Of a stretch of 16,437 nucleotides of DNA, positions 1 to 9,136 are shown one piece after another (positions within the stretch are counted from its first letter, which is position 1; each line of letters begins with the position of its first letter). The position numbers and the translations under genes are program-made. Source of the stretch: Kiloniellales bacterium (GTDB taxonomy: Bacteria; Pseudomonadota; Alphaproteobacteria; Kiloniellales; JAKSBE01); assembly GCA_030067055.1 (NCBI GenBank), contig JASJAL010000044.1, positions 1-16,437 of the forward strand. Reading direction: 5' to 3'. A model generated the notes under the pieces. The model searched no databases. It was not told the origin of the DNA and worked only from the letters and a program-made list of their open reading frames with translations.

Positions 1-490
1 GAAAGGGGACCTCGAAGATCGTCGGCGTGGCGTCGAGGTTGGGATAGTGCAGGAGCAGGTTGAAGCTGGTCGAGACCGCCTTCAGCTGCAGCGCGATGTA
101 GGGCATGATTCCGACCACGGCGATCACGGTGACCAGGCCGGAAATCATTGTGCTCTTGCCGTAGCGCGAGGAGATGAAGTCGGCGATCGAGGTGATGCGG
201 TTGGTCTTGCTGATCCGGAGGATCTTCGCCAGGACGAACCACCAAAGCACGAAGGTCAAGGTCGGGCCGAGATAGATCGGCAGGAAGGCGACCCCGTCCT
301 GGGCCGCGCGGCCGACGCTGCCGTAGAAGGTCCAGGAGGTGCAGTAGACCGCGATCGACAGCGTATAGATGTAGGGGTTTGCGATCAGGCTGCGGCCCTC
401 CCGGGCGCGCTTGTCGCCATAGTAAGCGATCGCGAACAGCAGGCAGAGGTAGGCACAGGCGACGGGCAGCACGACCCAGCCGGACAGCAT
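1..490 (-). CDS. Sodium:solute symporter-domain protein, N-terminal part (CbrA/CrbS-like sensor kinase likely)
   Basis: The first 163 codons of a protein that continues past the left edge. The start is the ATG at 490, three bases after the stop of the small membrane gene upstream, so the two are probably co-translated. The N-terminus is a membrane helix (about residues 3-23), then a short basic loop, a second helix ending in CTSWTFYGSVGRA, a third carrying LPIYLGPTL, then the conserved stretch RITSIADFISSRYGKS and another helix. From knowledge of the family, this pattern is typical of SLC5/sodium-solute-symporter domains fused to histidine kinases (CbrA, CrbS/MxtR), membrane sensors linked to nutrient or acetate use. 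The linked exonuclease and response regulator support that reading. The kinase half is outside the window, so a plain SSS transporter cannot be excluded. Confidence 0.8.
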   Translation of the reverse strand, partial: MLSGWVVLPVACAYLCLLFAIAYYGDKRAREGRSLIANPYIYTLSIAVYCTSWTFYGSVGRAAQDGVAFLPIYLGPTLTFVLWWFVLAKILRISKTNRITSIADFISSRYGKSTMISGLVTVIAVVGIMPYIALQLKAVSTSFNLLLHYPNLDATPTIFEVPF

Positions 491-493
491 GGC

Positions 494-781
494 TCAGTCC
501 CCGTCCTGCGCGTCGGAGGGCCGCAGGGGCAGGTCCGACCGTGGCACGTCCGACCAGCCCGCCTGCGGGCGATGGCTGGGAATCCGCCGCCAGCGCTCCG
601 AGGCCAGGGCGGTCAGGCCGATCAGAACGCCCCAGACCGCGAAGAGGTAGATGTAGAGCAGCGGGATGCCGAACAGCCAGCCCGGGCCGTTGAAGATCGA
701 CAGCAGGGGCGGGCTCAGCAGAACCAGGCCCAGAAGGAATAGGGCCAGGTGGCGTTCGCCGCTGGTTCCGCGCCTCGGCAT
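494..781 (-). CDS. Small two-helix membrane protein of the symporter-kinase locus
   Basis: A 95-residue protein with two hydrophobic helices (about residues 12-29 and 33-60), the second containing FGIPLLYIYLFAVWG. A polar, basic-then-acidic tail follows (about 61-95). The ATG at 781 has GGAGA eight bases upstream. The stop is three bases before the start of the symporter-domain gene, so translational coupling is likely. I do not recognise a named family. As I recall it, small proteins of this shape sit upstream of SSS-domain kinases in other alphaproteobacteria, which suggests a partner or stabilising subunit. That role is inferred from position only. Confidence 0.75.
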   Translation of the reverse strand: MPRRGTSGERHLALFLLGLVLLSPPLLSIFNGPGWLFGIPLLYIYLFAVWGVLIGLTALASERWRRIPSHRPQAGWSDVPRSDLPLRPSDAQDGD

Positions 782-878
782 GCTCCTCGTCTCCGGTGAC
801 CTGCCCCGGGTTGTGCTGACGGGCCAAGTCTACACCCCCCAGCTCGACTTGGCACCGGCCGGAAAACCATTGGGTCGA

Positions 879-2990
879 CTAGAATTCCTCTTGGCGGCGC
901 CGGACCTCGACCATCTGCTCCGAGGCGCTGAAGGCGGCCCCCAGAGTGGTGATCCCGCGCGCCTCGAGCAGCTTTAGCATGGCCAGAAAGACCTCGGCGG
1001 TGACCATGGTGTCGCCCATCGCGGTGTGCCGGCCCCAGACCTCGACCCCCAGCCGCTCGGCGATGGCGTCCAGAGTGTGGTTCTGTTCTTCCGGATGCAG
1101 CCAGACCGACAGCAGCAGGGTGTCGAGCACGGGATTGTCGAAGACGACGTCGCAGACGGCTTCCTTGAGCCTGAGGAACTTCATGTCGAAGGCCGCGTTG
1201 TGGGCGATCAGCACGGCATCGGTCGCGAAGCGGTGGAACTGAGGCAGGACCGTCTGCGCGACGGGGCCGTCGCGCACCATCTCGTCGGTGATCCCGTGAA
1301 AGCGGATCGAGGCCTTGGGAATTGGCTTGCCGGGGTTGACCAGGCGCTCGAAGGTTTCGCCGCTGAGGACCCGTCCGTTGACGATCCGGACCCCCGCGAT
1401 CTGAATGATCTCGTCGCCGCCGGATGGGTTCAGACCGGTGGTCTCGGTGTCGAAGACGACGTATGACAGCGTGGAGAGGGCGCGGTCGCTGGCCGCCTCG
1501 AGGGGCGCCTGGCCCTGGAACAGATCGAAGTCGTAGAACTCCGGCCGGGGCGGGAGCGCATCGGGCCCTTCCGGGCCGCTGGGCGCCGTGCCCGCCGGCA
1601 GGGCTAGGCGCAGACCGGGCGTGCCGCCTTGATCGCCGAAGCTCCAGACCTCGGCACCGTGCAGCTCGAGGATTTCCTGTAGCGAGCCCGCCGTCGCTGT
1701 GTCGTCGAGCCGCTCCCGCAGCCAGAACTCCAGCTCGCGCTGCGTCAAGGCGCCGCTCGGCCAATGCAGGTCGAGCGCACTGTGCCCACCCTGCCTGACG
1801 GCTTCCAGGGTGAAGCTCTCCGTCTCGAAAGACGCCGAAACTTTCACGATCAAGCGGTTCAGGACCCACTGCAGGGCGAGGCTGTCACCGCGCAGCCAGA
1901 TCTCACCGCCGCCAAAGTCCAGATGCGGGCCGTCTTCGGCCTCGAGTTCCTCTTGCAGGGACTCGAAAAGGTCCCGGGCCAGGACGTTGCCCAGCAGCAG
2001 GGCATCGGACTTCAGCGTTTCATAGGACTCGGTCAACGTCTCCAGCTTGTCGCTGAGCCGCTGGCTCTCCTCGGCGATGATGCGGTCGAAGGCCTGCCGC
2101 CGCACGGCGTCCAGGCGCGGATGCTCGATCATCATCTCGACCGCCGCCCTAAGGTTGGCGAGCGGTCCGCGAAAGCCCTCGGTGGCTCGGCGCAACAGAA
2201 GGTCGCGCTTGGCGAAGCGGGCCCGCTCCCGGCCGGCTTCGGAAAACACCACGACATAGCCGCGTGGGGCACCCTCGGAGTCGAAGATCAGGGTCATCCG
2301 GCCGTGCAGGAGGCTTTGGCTTGCCTTGCCAAGGCACAGCAACTCGGCGGTCTCGGAGTGGCTCGCCGCGCCCTTTGCCTTGGCGCGCCGGCGCAGGCGG
2401 CTCAGGGCATGGCAGACCGCTTCCTCACCGACAAGCTCGAGGATCGATCGGCCCAGGCCAGTCGTTTCCGGGGCCTCGAGGGCCAGTCGCGCAGCTTTGT
2501 TGTAGAGCAGGATCTTGTGATCGAGGTTGCAGACCACGACCGCTTCGCTGAGGTCGCGCAGGATCGCCTCCAGCCAGCCGCGCTGTTCTTCGCTGCGGGC
2601 GCTCGCTCCCGCCATAGCCTTGACCACGTCGCTGCGCGCGGTCCTCAGCTCTCGGCTGACCTCCTTGATGGCTTCGTTCAGCGGGCCCAGGGTGTGGGTC
2701 TCGGCGATCTCGACACCGGCTTCAGCGCCGGCCCGGCTGACCGTATGGAGTCGGCTGGTCAGGCGCGACAGCGGACGCAACAGGCGTTGCTCGACCAGAA
2801 CCCAGGCGACCGCCGTGGCCGCAATCAGGACGAGGGCCAAAGCGGCGCCGAACAGCAGCGCCATCCCGGGCGCATCGGACCCGGTACCGCTCAGGTTGAC
2901 GAAGGCGAAGCTCGCCAAGCCCAAGACCGCGCCCAGCCCCAGGATGGCGAGAGCGAGGAAGATCAGTACCAAGAAGCGGCGTGTCGTCAT
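879..2990 (-). CDS. HAMP/PAS/pseudo-histidine-kinase protein fused to a DEDDh 3'-5' exonuclease (DnaQ-like)
   Basis: A 703-residue fusion. The N-terminus has two membrane helices (about 6-32 and 44-67), then a HAMP-like segment (about 68-118), a PAS-like region (about 136-255), and a region aligning with HisKA and HATPase (about 258-466). The HisKA motif reads [13 protein letters not shown], where the usual phosphoacceptor His is Glu271. In the ATPase part the N-box Asn is lost ([14 protein letters not shown]) and no DxGxG motif is visible, so kinase activity is unlikely. The C-terminal 200 residues are a complete DnaQ/RNase T-type exonuclease: FDTETTGL (D514, E516), AHNAAFD (D602) and RHTAMGD (H655, D660) supply all five DEDDh residues. 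It would cut DNA or RNA 3' to 5' in the cytoplasm while membrane-anchored; the substrate is unknown. It lies 28 bp downstream of the response regulator gene. Exonuclease genes beside symporter-kinases are known from the CrbS/acetate-type loci of other proteobacteria. Confidence 0.88.
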   Translation of the reverse strand: MTTRRFLVLIFLALAILGLGAVLGLASFAFVNLSGTGSDAPGMALLFGAALALVLIAATAVAWVLVEQRLLRPLSRLTSRLHTVSRAGAEAGVEIAETHTLGPLNEAIKEVSRELRTARSDVVKAMAGASARSEEQRGWLEAILRDLSEAVVVCNLDHKILLYNKAARLALEAPETTGLGRSILELVGEEAVCHALSRLRRRAKAKGAASHSETAELLCLGKASQSLLHGRMTLIFDSEGAPRGYVVVFSEAGRERARFAKRDLLLRRATEGFRGPLANLRAAVEMMIEHPRLDAVRRQAFDRIIAEESQRLSDKLETLTESYETLKSDALLLGNVLARDLFESLQEELEAEDGPHLDFGGGEIWLRGDSLALQWVLNRLIVKVSASFETESFTLEAVRQGGHSALDLHWPSGALTQRELEFWLRERLDDTATAGSLQEILELHGAEVWSFGDQGGTPGLRLALPAGTAPSGPEGPDALPPRPEFYDFDLFQGQAPLEAASDRALSTLSYVVFDTETTGLNPSGGDEIIQIAGVRIVNGRVLSGETFERLVNPGKPIPKASIRFHGITDEMVRDGPVAQTVLPQFHRFATDAVLIAHNAAFDMKFLRLKEAVCDVVFDNPVLDTLLLSVWLHPEEQNHTLDAIAERLGVEVWGRHTAMGDTMVTAEVFLAMLKLLEARGITTLGAAFSASEQMVEVRRRQEEF

Positions 2991-3018
2991 TGCCCGGTGA
3001 GCTCCAGAGCCTTAGTCC

Positions 3019-3396
3019 TCAGCTCTCCCGGTCCTCCAGGAAGGATTTGACGCGCTCGACCAGCTCGCGGGTCGAGAAGGGCTTGGTCACGTAGTCGTCG
3101 GCGCCCAGCGCCATGCCCTTTTCCCGCTCCACCTCGCGGCCCTTGGCGGTCAGCATGATGATCCGAACGTCCTTCCACTCCGGCTTGGCACGGATCATCT
3201 GGCAAAGGTCATAGCCGTCGCGCTTCGGCATCATGACGTCGAGCAGCACCAGGTCCGGAACCTTGTCCTCCATGGCCTTAAGCGCGGCCTCGCCATCGGC
3301 CGCAACACGAACTTCGAACCCGGCCTGTTCCATGAGGAACTCCAGGGACATCACGATGTTGGGCTCGTCGTCCACGACCAGGACGGAATGCGACAT
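3019..3396 (-). CDS. Single-domain response regulator (receiver only)
   Basis: A 125-residue protein that is only a CheY-like receiver domain. The acidic pair is D9/D10, the phosphoacceptor is D53 in LVLLDVMMP, the switch Thr is T83 and the conserved Lys is K105 in TKPFS. All active-site residues are present, so it should be phosphorylated by a histidine kinase. There is no DNA-binding or other output domain, so it must act through a protein partner or as a phosphate relay. The ATG at 3396 has AGGGAGG eight bases upstream. It is the first gene of the apparent locus with the exonuclease fusion (28 bp downstream), which makes the SSS-domain protein a natural cognate kinase candidate. That pairing is inferred. 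Confidence 0.92.
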   Translation of the reverse strand: MSHSVLVVDDEPNIVMSLEFLMEQAGFEVRVAADGEAALKAMEDKVPDLVLLDVMMPKRDGYDLCQMIRAKPEWKDVRIIMLTAKGREVEREKGMALGADDYVTKPFSTRELVERVKSFLEDRES

Positions 3397-3415
3397 CCGG
3401 CCAGCCTCCCTAAGC

Positions 3416-3439
3416 CACCGGCACCCCTCTTATCCGGTG
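3416..3439. repeat. Inverted repeat in the response-regulator leader
   Basis: CACCGG and CCGGTG are separated by 12 bases. They lie about 20 bp upstream of the response-regulator ATG and just before its ribosome binding site. It may be a leader hairpin or an operator half-site pair, or chance in GC-rich DNA. Confidence 0.3.
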
Positions 3440-3491
3440 CACGGGGGTGTCCTTCTTAGGCCGACTCAAGACTAGCCTCCCGCGCCGGGCA

Positions 3492-3520
3492 TTGCCAGCG
3501 CCTGGGCGCTGGGATAGAAC
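3492..3520 (+). promoter_or_regulatory. Candidate sigma-70-type promoter of ettA
   Basis: TTGCCA (3492-3497) and TAGAAC (3515-3520) are separated by 17 bases. They match the housekeeping consensus at five and four of six positions. The predicted start, near 3527, would give a leader of about 28 bases before the GTG at 3555. It was found by eye and has no experimental support. Confidence 0.45.
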
Positions 3521-3554
3521 GCCGCCGGTTCCCAGCCTCATTCCGGAGACGAGC

Positions 3555-5234
<1,680 letters not shown>

Positions 5235-5290
5235 TGCAAGGCCTGCTCAAGACCGGCCGGCAGGTATCTGTCCGAAACGTTGATCAGGCC

Positions 5291-5318
5291 ATGGACGGTG
5301 CTGGGCACGATCGTCCAT
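5291..5318. terminator. Hairpin between the convergent ettA and mlaC 3' ends
   Basis: ATGGACG (5291-5297) and CGTCCAT (5312-5318) are perfect inverted arms. A G-T and a T-A pair can extend them to nine pairs around a ten-base loop. The hairpin abuts the mlaC stop and lies 57 bp after the ettA stop. On the plus strand it is followed by a broken pyrimidine run ending in TTTT, so it could end ettA transcription. It is a weak terminator by sequence. Confidence 0.4.
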
Positions 5319-5960
5319 TCAATCCCTTTTCGACACGAAGCTGCCGTTGGCGAGCTTTCTGCGCAACTGGGCGGTCAGATCGGGCAGATCACCGTTCGAG
5401 CGCTTCAGGACCGCGGTGTACTCGGACCTGAAGGTAATCGCCAGGCTCACGCCTTCGGCCACAACGTCGATGACCTTGAACCGGTCGTCGGCCCGGCGGA
5501 CCCGCCAGCCAATGGGCAGGGTCTTGCCGTCGGTCAAGATGATGTCGGATATCACCAGGCTGAGCTTCGGATTGGTCGGATCGGGCCGGACCTTCTTCAC
5601 TTCGAAGGCCTCGCCACGATAGTCCCGGAAATAGGGCAGGAAGCGCTGGGTCAGGACATCCTCGAAGGCGGCAAGGAATTCGGCTCGATCTTCCGGCTTG
5701 GACCTACGGGCGTAGACGCCCAGGACAAAGCGTCCGATTGCACGCATGTCGAAGTTGGCCCGCAACAGCTCGCGGAAGCGCTCTTGCCGTTCGGCCTCGT
5801 CGATCGACTGATCGCTCAGTTCGGTGATCGCCTGCTGGCTCAAGGCAATCAGAAAATCTCCGGAATCCTCATTTGCCGCCGTCGCAGGCCCGACCGCTGC
5901 CAGAACCAAGCAAATCGTCGTCACGGCCATGGCGGTCGGCCGCCGTCGTCCCATGAACAT
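5319..5960 (-). CDS. mlaC: MlaC-like periplasmic phospholipid-binding protein (Ttg2D family)
   Basis: A 213-residue protein with a Sec signal peptide: basic MGRRR, a hydrophobic core (about 10-24), then ATA before A29, so cleavage is expected near 28/29. The mature part matches MlaC/Ttg2D: an early helical region with FDMRAIGRFVLG, a middle YRDYRGE-like segment (FRDYRGEAFEV), GWRVRRADDRFKVIDVVAEG, and VSLAITFRSEY near residues 171-181. MlaC carries phospholipid through the periplasm between the MlaA outer-membrane complex and inner-membrane MlaFED. The mlaA gene lies upstream on the same strand and strongly supports the call. No mlaFEDB genes are in the window. AAGGAG precedes the start by ten bases. 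A second in-frame ATG two codons later is possible. Confidence 0.9.
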   Translation of the reverse strand: MFMGRRRPTAMAVTTICLVLAAVGPATAANEDSGDFLIALSQQAITELSDQSIDEAERQERFRELLRANFDMRAIGRFVLGVYARRSKPEDRAEFLAAFEDVLTQRFLPYFRDYRGEAFEVKKVRPDPTNPKLSLVISDIILTDGKTLPIGWRVRRADDRFKVIDVVAEGVSLAITFRSEYTAVLKRSNGDLPDLTAQLRRKLANGSFVSKRD

Positions 5961-6297
5961 CGTACCTTGGCTCCTTAGTCCAACCGTCGTTGATCTATTC
6001 CCCCGTCTAATGTGGGGTCTAGACTCGATTTAGTCACCACCCGGCGATCACGGCGATGAGGATTGCATCGAGGGATGTCTCGGTTCGATTGCCGTAGCAG
6101 GTCGTGATTCTTCAAGGCGTTCTTGGACCGGTAGACCTGGCGCGCAAAGACGCTGGGCGTAGGGAAGGGCTTCAAAAAGCGCCGTCACCACGTCCCGGTC
6201 TTGAACACCGGATGACTGCGGAGATTGCCCGTCGGCCGTCAACCGGTGGCAGGATTCACCGTTCTCGCGGCAGGTGCACCCGGTCTTTCTGGGTTAG
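5961..6297. other. 337-bp mlaA-mlaC intergenic region with no recognisable gene
   Basis: On the minus strand this separates the mlaA stop from the mlaC start. Short open frames exist here (64-66 codons on the minus strand), but none has a good ribosome binding site, a recognisable motif or a coding-like composition. The GC content looks lower by eye than in the flanking genes. I see no convincing terminator, only a four-base ACCC/GGGT stem just after mlaA. The region could hold an mlaC promoter or a small RNA, but nothing specific can be assigned. Confidence 0.5.
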
Positions 6298-7164
6298 CTA
6301 CGGCGAAGGACTTTGGTCCGTTCCCTCCGAGGACTCGGTTTCCAACATCTCGTCCTCGTCTTCCAGATCCTCTGGATCGTCCAGGAACTCGTCGGGGAAG
6401 TCCGGCAGTGGGTCGTCCCCCGGTTCGCCGTTGCGGATCTCGGACAGCCGGTTCTGGTACCAGAGGCTGCGCACACGGGCGTAGAAATCGACCGAGTCGC
6501 GCCGCAAGTCATCCACGGATTCGATGTTCCGGGCTCGAATGTCGATGCCGTTGGCGATGGTCTTGGCGAGGCTCGCGGTTCTCGCCTCGTCATACTTGCC
6601 ATCGATCCCGGCCAGTTCGAAGCCGCCGAGATAGGTCAGCGGGTCGAAGAAGATGTCGACGACCTTGCCGCTGGCGTCGCGGGCGCTGCTGGGACCGAGG
6701 ATCGGCAGCACGAGGTAGAAGCCCGGATCGACCCCCCAGACGGCGAGGGTCTGGCCGAAATCCTCGCTGCGATAGGGATAGCCGCTGTCGGCTGCGATAT
6801 CGAAAACCCCCAAGCCCAGGGTCAGGTTGATCAGCAGCCGCGCCGTGATGTTCTCCATCGCATCGATGTCGCCTTGGAGGATCGCGTTCGCCATGCTGAT
6901 CGGCGCATCGCCCAGGCGGATGATGTTGGTGATGATGTCCTTGATGAAGTCCGGCATCAGCTCGTTATACGGCTCCGCGATGGGCCGTATGAGGAAATCG
7001 TCGAGCAGGAGGTTTATGTCGAAGACCGTTCGGTTCAACGGTTCGAGCGGGTCCGAAATCTCCTGGGATCCGTAGGCCGATTCGTCATCCTCGGGCTGCG
7101 ACGCGCAAGCACTCAGCGAGGCTGCGAGCATCGCCGCGATCAGCCAGATTCGAATGAAGCGCAT
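6298..7164 (-). CDS. mlaA: MlaA (VacJ) outer-membrane lipoprotein, acidic C-terminal tail
   Basis: A 288-residue lipoprotein. The signal peptide has hydrophobic residues 4-17 and a lipobox LSAC, with lipidation at C20. The MlaA family is recognised by DPLEPLNRTVFDIN (38-51), by the helix with PIAEPYNELMPDFIKD, and by EDFGQTLAVWGVDPGFYLVL followed by PILGPSSARD (134-163). MlaA sits in the outer membrane with porins and removes mislocalised phospholipid from the outer leaflet, handing it to MlaC. The start is the ATG at 7164, preceded by GAGGAGG; upstream in-frame extensions lack a signal peptide at their front. The C-terminal 42 residues (about 247-288) are strongly acidic (FPDEFLDDPEDLEDEDEM) and low-complexity, beyond the usual family core. 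Confidence 0.94.
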   Translation of the reverse strand: MRFIRIWLIAAMLAASLSACASQPEDDESAYGSQEISDPLEPLNRTVFDINLLLDDFLIRPIAEPYNELMPDFIKDIITNIIRLGDAPISMANAILQGDIDAMENITARLLINLTLGLGVFDIAADSGYPYRSEDFGQTLAVWGVDPGFYLVLPILGPSSARDASGKVVDIFFDPLTYLGGFELAGIDGKYDEARTASLAKTIANGIDIRARNIESVDDLRRDSVDFYARVRSLWYQNRLSEIRNGEPGDDPLPDFPDEFLDDPEDLEDEDEMLETESSEGTDQSPSP

Positions 7165-7507
7165 GGGCCTCCTCTGGTCATACCCCTTACGAATTGCCCG
7201 CCCCAAGGCCCCAATTGGCGGGATCTTGCCGGTACCTGCCCGCCATTGCTGGCCGGCCCGGCCGCGCCGCTTTTCCGTACTTGCGAGAAGCCTGGCCACA
7301 CCCCTTTGCCCCTGGCTGGCTGCCCGACCGCCTCTGGAAATCCGACGGCGCGCAATCGCATTATCATAGTGGCGCGCGAAATGCCAGATGCTGCGAGTCT
7401 GATAAAAATGTGACAGATAGTCGCTCTGATAGGGCAGCGGGAAGTGCAATCGCGCCCGCTTCTCGAGCCGAACGCGGGACCGCTGCGCGGCGAATCAGGG
7501 CCTGGGC
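7165..7507. other. 343-bp leader region of mlaA, no gene recognised
   Basis: This lies between the transporter stop (7508, minus) and the mlaA ATG (7164, minus). The mlaA frame stays open upstream to 7449, but that extension is basic, low-complexity and precedes the clear lipoprotein signal, so it is not coding. The region contains one promoter-like pair and an AT-rich patch at about 7400-7430. There is no clear terminator after the transporter gene and no riboswitch that I recognise. Confidence 0.5.
7360..7387 (-). promoter_or_regulatory. Candidate mlaA promoter
   Basis: On the minus strand, CTGGCA (7387-7382) and GATAAT (7365-7360) are separated by 16 bases. They match the -35 and -10 consensus at four and five of six positions. 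This would give a leader of about 190 bases, which is long, so another promoter nearer the gene may exist. Confidence 0.35.
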
Positions 7508-8452
7508 TCAAGAGCTTGGCGTTGGCCCCGCTCCGGCCCAGCGGTAAAGCGGCGCCAGCGCTGCGGGCAGCATGTACATCGGCAACTGCGCCAGGGCGAA
7601 GAAAAGGAAGACGTCGTAATCGCTGTCCGGTGGCAAGGCAGCCATCAGGAGGCCCATGTTGCAGTTTCCCGAGGCCAGGCCGATGGTCAGGGCGGCACGA
7701 CGCCCCAGCCAGAGGAAGGCCAGGGCGCCGACGGCCTGGAGCAACGGGTTGGCGAGGAAGGCAGCGGCCACCCAGAGGCCGACCGTTCCTGGCCGTAGCA
7801 TCAGGGTGTCGGTGACCCCGGCCATGATCGCGACCGCGAAGACGACCATGACGATCACGACCAGTCCGTCGATGTGACGGGCACGGCTGGCCAGCCAGGC
7901 CGGCGAGGCCAGCCGCCGCAAGATCATGGCACCGGCGAAGGCGAGAAAAACCACGGCGGAGAGGCGCAGGGTGAACTCCAGGACCGAGACCTCAAGCTGC
8001 AGGCCCAGGAGCGCCAGGGCCAGGGGCGGAATCGTCAGCGGTGCCAGCAGGCTGGCCAGCAACGTGACGACCATGATCAGCGCGCCGTCCAGGCCGAGAA
8101 TGATGGCGATCGAGGTGGCGCCCAGGATCGGCGGGGCCGCGGCCATCAACACCAGGGCGGTGGCCAGTGCCGGCGGCAGCAGGTCGATCGGCAGGACCAG
8201 GGACCAGACCAGGATCGGCGAGACGATCAGCAACCAGGCCGTCGCCATCGCGGCGAGGCCGGGCCGCCGGGCGTAGTGCCGAAGCCCGGCCCAGTCGACG
8301 CGCAGCAATGTGGCCAGTAGGAGGATGACGACGCAGGGTCCGAGCAGCGGGCGGGCCAAGGCGGCCAGGTCGGGCAACAGCAGTCCGAGGAAGACACCCA
8401 GGAAAAGCGCCGGGATGGCGTTGCCGCCGAGGAACTCCAGAACCCTGACCAT
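7508..8452 (-). CDS. Bile acid:sodium symporter (BASS)-type membrane transporter
   Basis: About 314 residues, almost entirely hydrophobic, with nine to ten membrane helices. Motifs resembling the BASS/arsenite-permease (BART) fold are AAPPILGATSIAIILGLDGA (105-124), a broken helix in the first repeat, and IGLASGNCNMGLLMAALP (257-274) in the second. The motif GN-x-NMGL is usual for BASS proteins. Such proteins import organic anions or similar solutes with sodium; the substrate here is unknown. The ATG at 8452 is preferred (GCAGG upstream, product begins MVRVLEFLGGNAIPALFLG). A GTG at 8488 would add 12 polar residues but has no ribosome binding site. The gene is divergent from the thioesterase gene, 161 bp apart, and not clearly in an operon with mlaA. 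Confidence 0.75.
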   Translation of the reverse strand: MVRVLEFLGGNAIPALFLGVFLGLLLPDLAALARPLLGPCVVILLLATLLRVDWAGLRHYARRPGLAAMATAWLLIVSPILVWSLVLPIDLLPPALATALVLMAAAPPILGATSIAIILGLDGALIMVVTLLASLLAPLTIPPLALALLGLQLEVSVLEFTLRLSAVVFLAFAGAMILRRLASPAWLASRARHIDGLVVIVMVVFAVAIMAGVTDTLMLRPGTVGLWVAAAFLANPLLQAVGALAFLWLGRRAALTIGLASGNCNMGLLMAALPPDSDYDVFLFFALAQLPMYMLPAALAPLYRWAGAGPTPSS

Positions 8453-8530
8453 CGACCTGCCGCTCACCCCCGCGCCCTGTGCCGACACTTCGCTCGGAAC
8501 CGGCGCCCACGGCCGGTGACGCTAGCCGCT

Positions 8531-8558
8531 TTGCCGCTTCCGGCCAATGGACTATCTT
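8531..8558 (+). promoter_or_regulatory. Candidate promoter of the thioesterase-ClC pair
   Basis: TTGCCG (8531-8536) and TATCTT (8553-8558) are separated by 16 bases. Each matches the consensus at four of six positions. It sits about 50 bases upstream of the ATG at 8614, in the divergent intergenic region. Confidence 0.35.
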
Positions 8559-8613
8559 TCGCGGCGGCCCCGCTCGGATCTCAACGCGATTCGTCCCAAC
8601 AAACGGAGATGCC

Positions 8614-9111
8614 ATGACCGTTCCGGCGCCGCTCGAGATCTATAGCGCCGTCGTCGAGCCCGACTGGATCGACTACAACGGCCATATGAACGTGGCCTAC
8701 TACGTTCTGGTCTTCGACCGGGCGACTGACGCCTTCCTGGACTATCTCGGTCTCGACGACGCCCTGCGCGAGGCAGCCGGCTCCTCGACCTTTTCGGTCG
8801 AGGCGCACATCACCTATCAGCGCGAGGTCGTCGAAGGCGATCCGCTGCGTTTCACGACCCAGCTGATCGGCTACGACGAGAAGCGAATCCACTATCTGCA
8901 CCGGATGTATCACGCCGAGGCAGGATTTCTCGCCTCGACCATCGAGTGGATGACGCTCCACGTCGACCTCAAGCGACGCAAGGTGGGGCCGATGCCGCCG
9001 CAGATCCTCGCCCGGCTCGCCGATGTCATGGCGGGCCACGCCCAGCTGCCGCTGCCGGAAGAGGCGGGACAGGTTATCCGCCGTCCGGTCGGGCCGGCGC
9101 AGGGCGACTGA
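8614..9111 (+). CDS. Hotdog-fold acyl-CoA thioesterase (4HBT-like)
   Basis: A 165-residue single-hotdog protein. It opens with DWIDYNGHMNVAYYVLVFD (17-35), the classic 4-hydroxybenzoyl-CoA thioesterase motif: D20 is the likely catalytic acid and GHMN precedes the central helix. The central strands VEAHITYQREVVEGDPL (62-78) and the segment RIHYLHRMYHAEAG (91-104) also fit. The enzyme would hydrolyse a short acyl-CoA in the cytoplasm. The sequence resembles a subgroup I associate with carnitine/betainyl-CoA metabolism, but no carnitine genes are nearby, so the substrate is open. The ATG at 8614 has GGAGA four bases upstream. Longer in-frame starts would cross the promoter region. The ClC gene follows after 25 bp. 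Confidence 0.88.
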   Translation: MTVPAPLEIYSAVVEPDWIDYNGHMNVAYYVLVFDRATDAFLDYLGLDDALREAAGSSTFSVEAHITYQREVVEGDPLRFTTQLIGYDEKRIHYLHRMYHAEAGFLASTIEWMTLHVDLKRRKVGPMPPQILARLADVMAGHAQLPLPEEAGQVIRRPVGPAQGD

Positions 9112-9136
9112 CCGGCGGCCGGCGGCGCGGCGCGAC

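Noticed and set aside
47..742. A 231-codon plus-strand frame at the left edge
   Set aside because: It is antisense to the symporter-domain and small membrane genes, which show clear helices and family motifs.
715..1869. A 384-codon minus-strand frame overlapping the exonuclease 3' part
   Set aside because: It is the shifted frame of the real exonuclease; it is Arg/Pro-rich and its end overlaps the small membrane gene.
1764..3050. A 428-codon open frame on the plus strand opposite the exonuclease fusion
   Set aside because: Gln/Gly/Ala-rich with no domain; it lies over a gene with verified DEDDh motifs on the other strand.
6048..6242. Short minus-strand frames in the mlaA-mlaC gap as possible small genes
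   Set aside because: No ribosome binding site, no motif, and overlapping alternatives in other frames are equally good.
7165..7449. Upstream in-frame extension of mlaA
   Set aside because: It would put 95 basic residues before a perfect lipoprotein signal peptide; the ATG at 7164 has its own GAGGAGG site.
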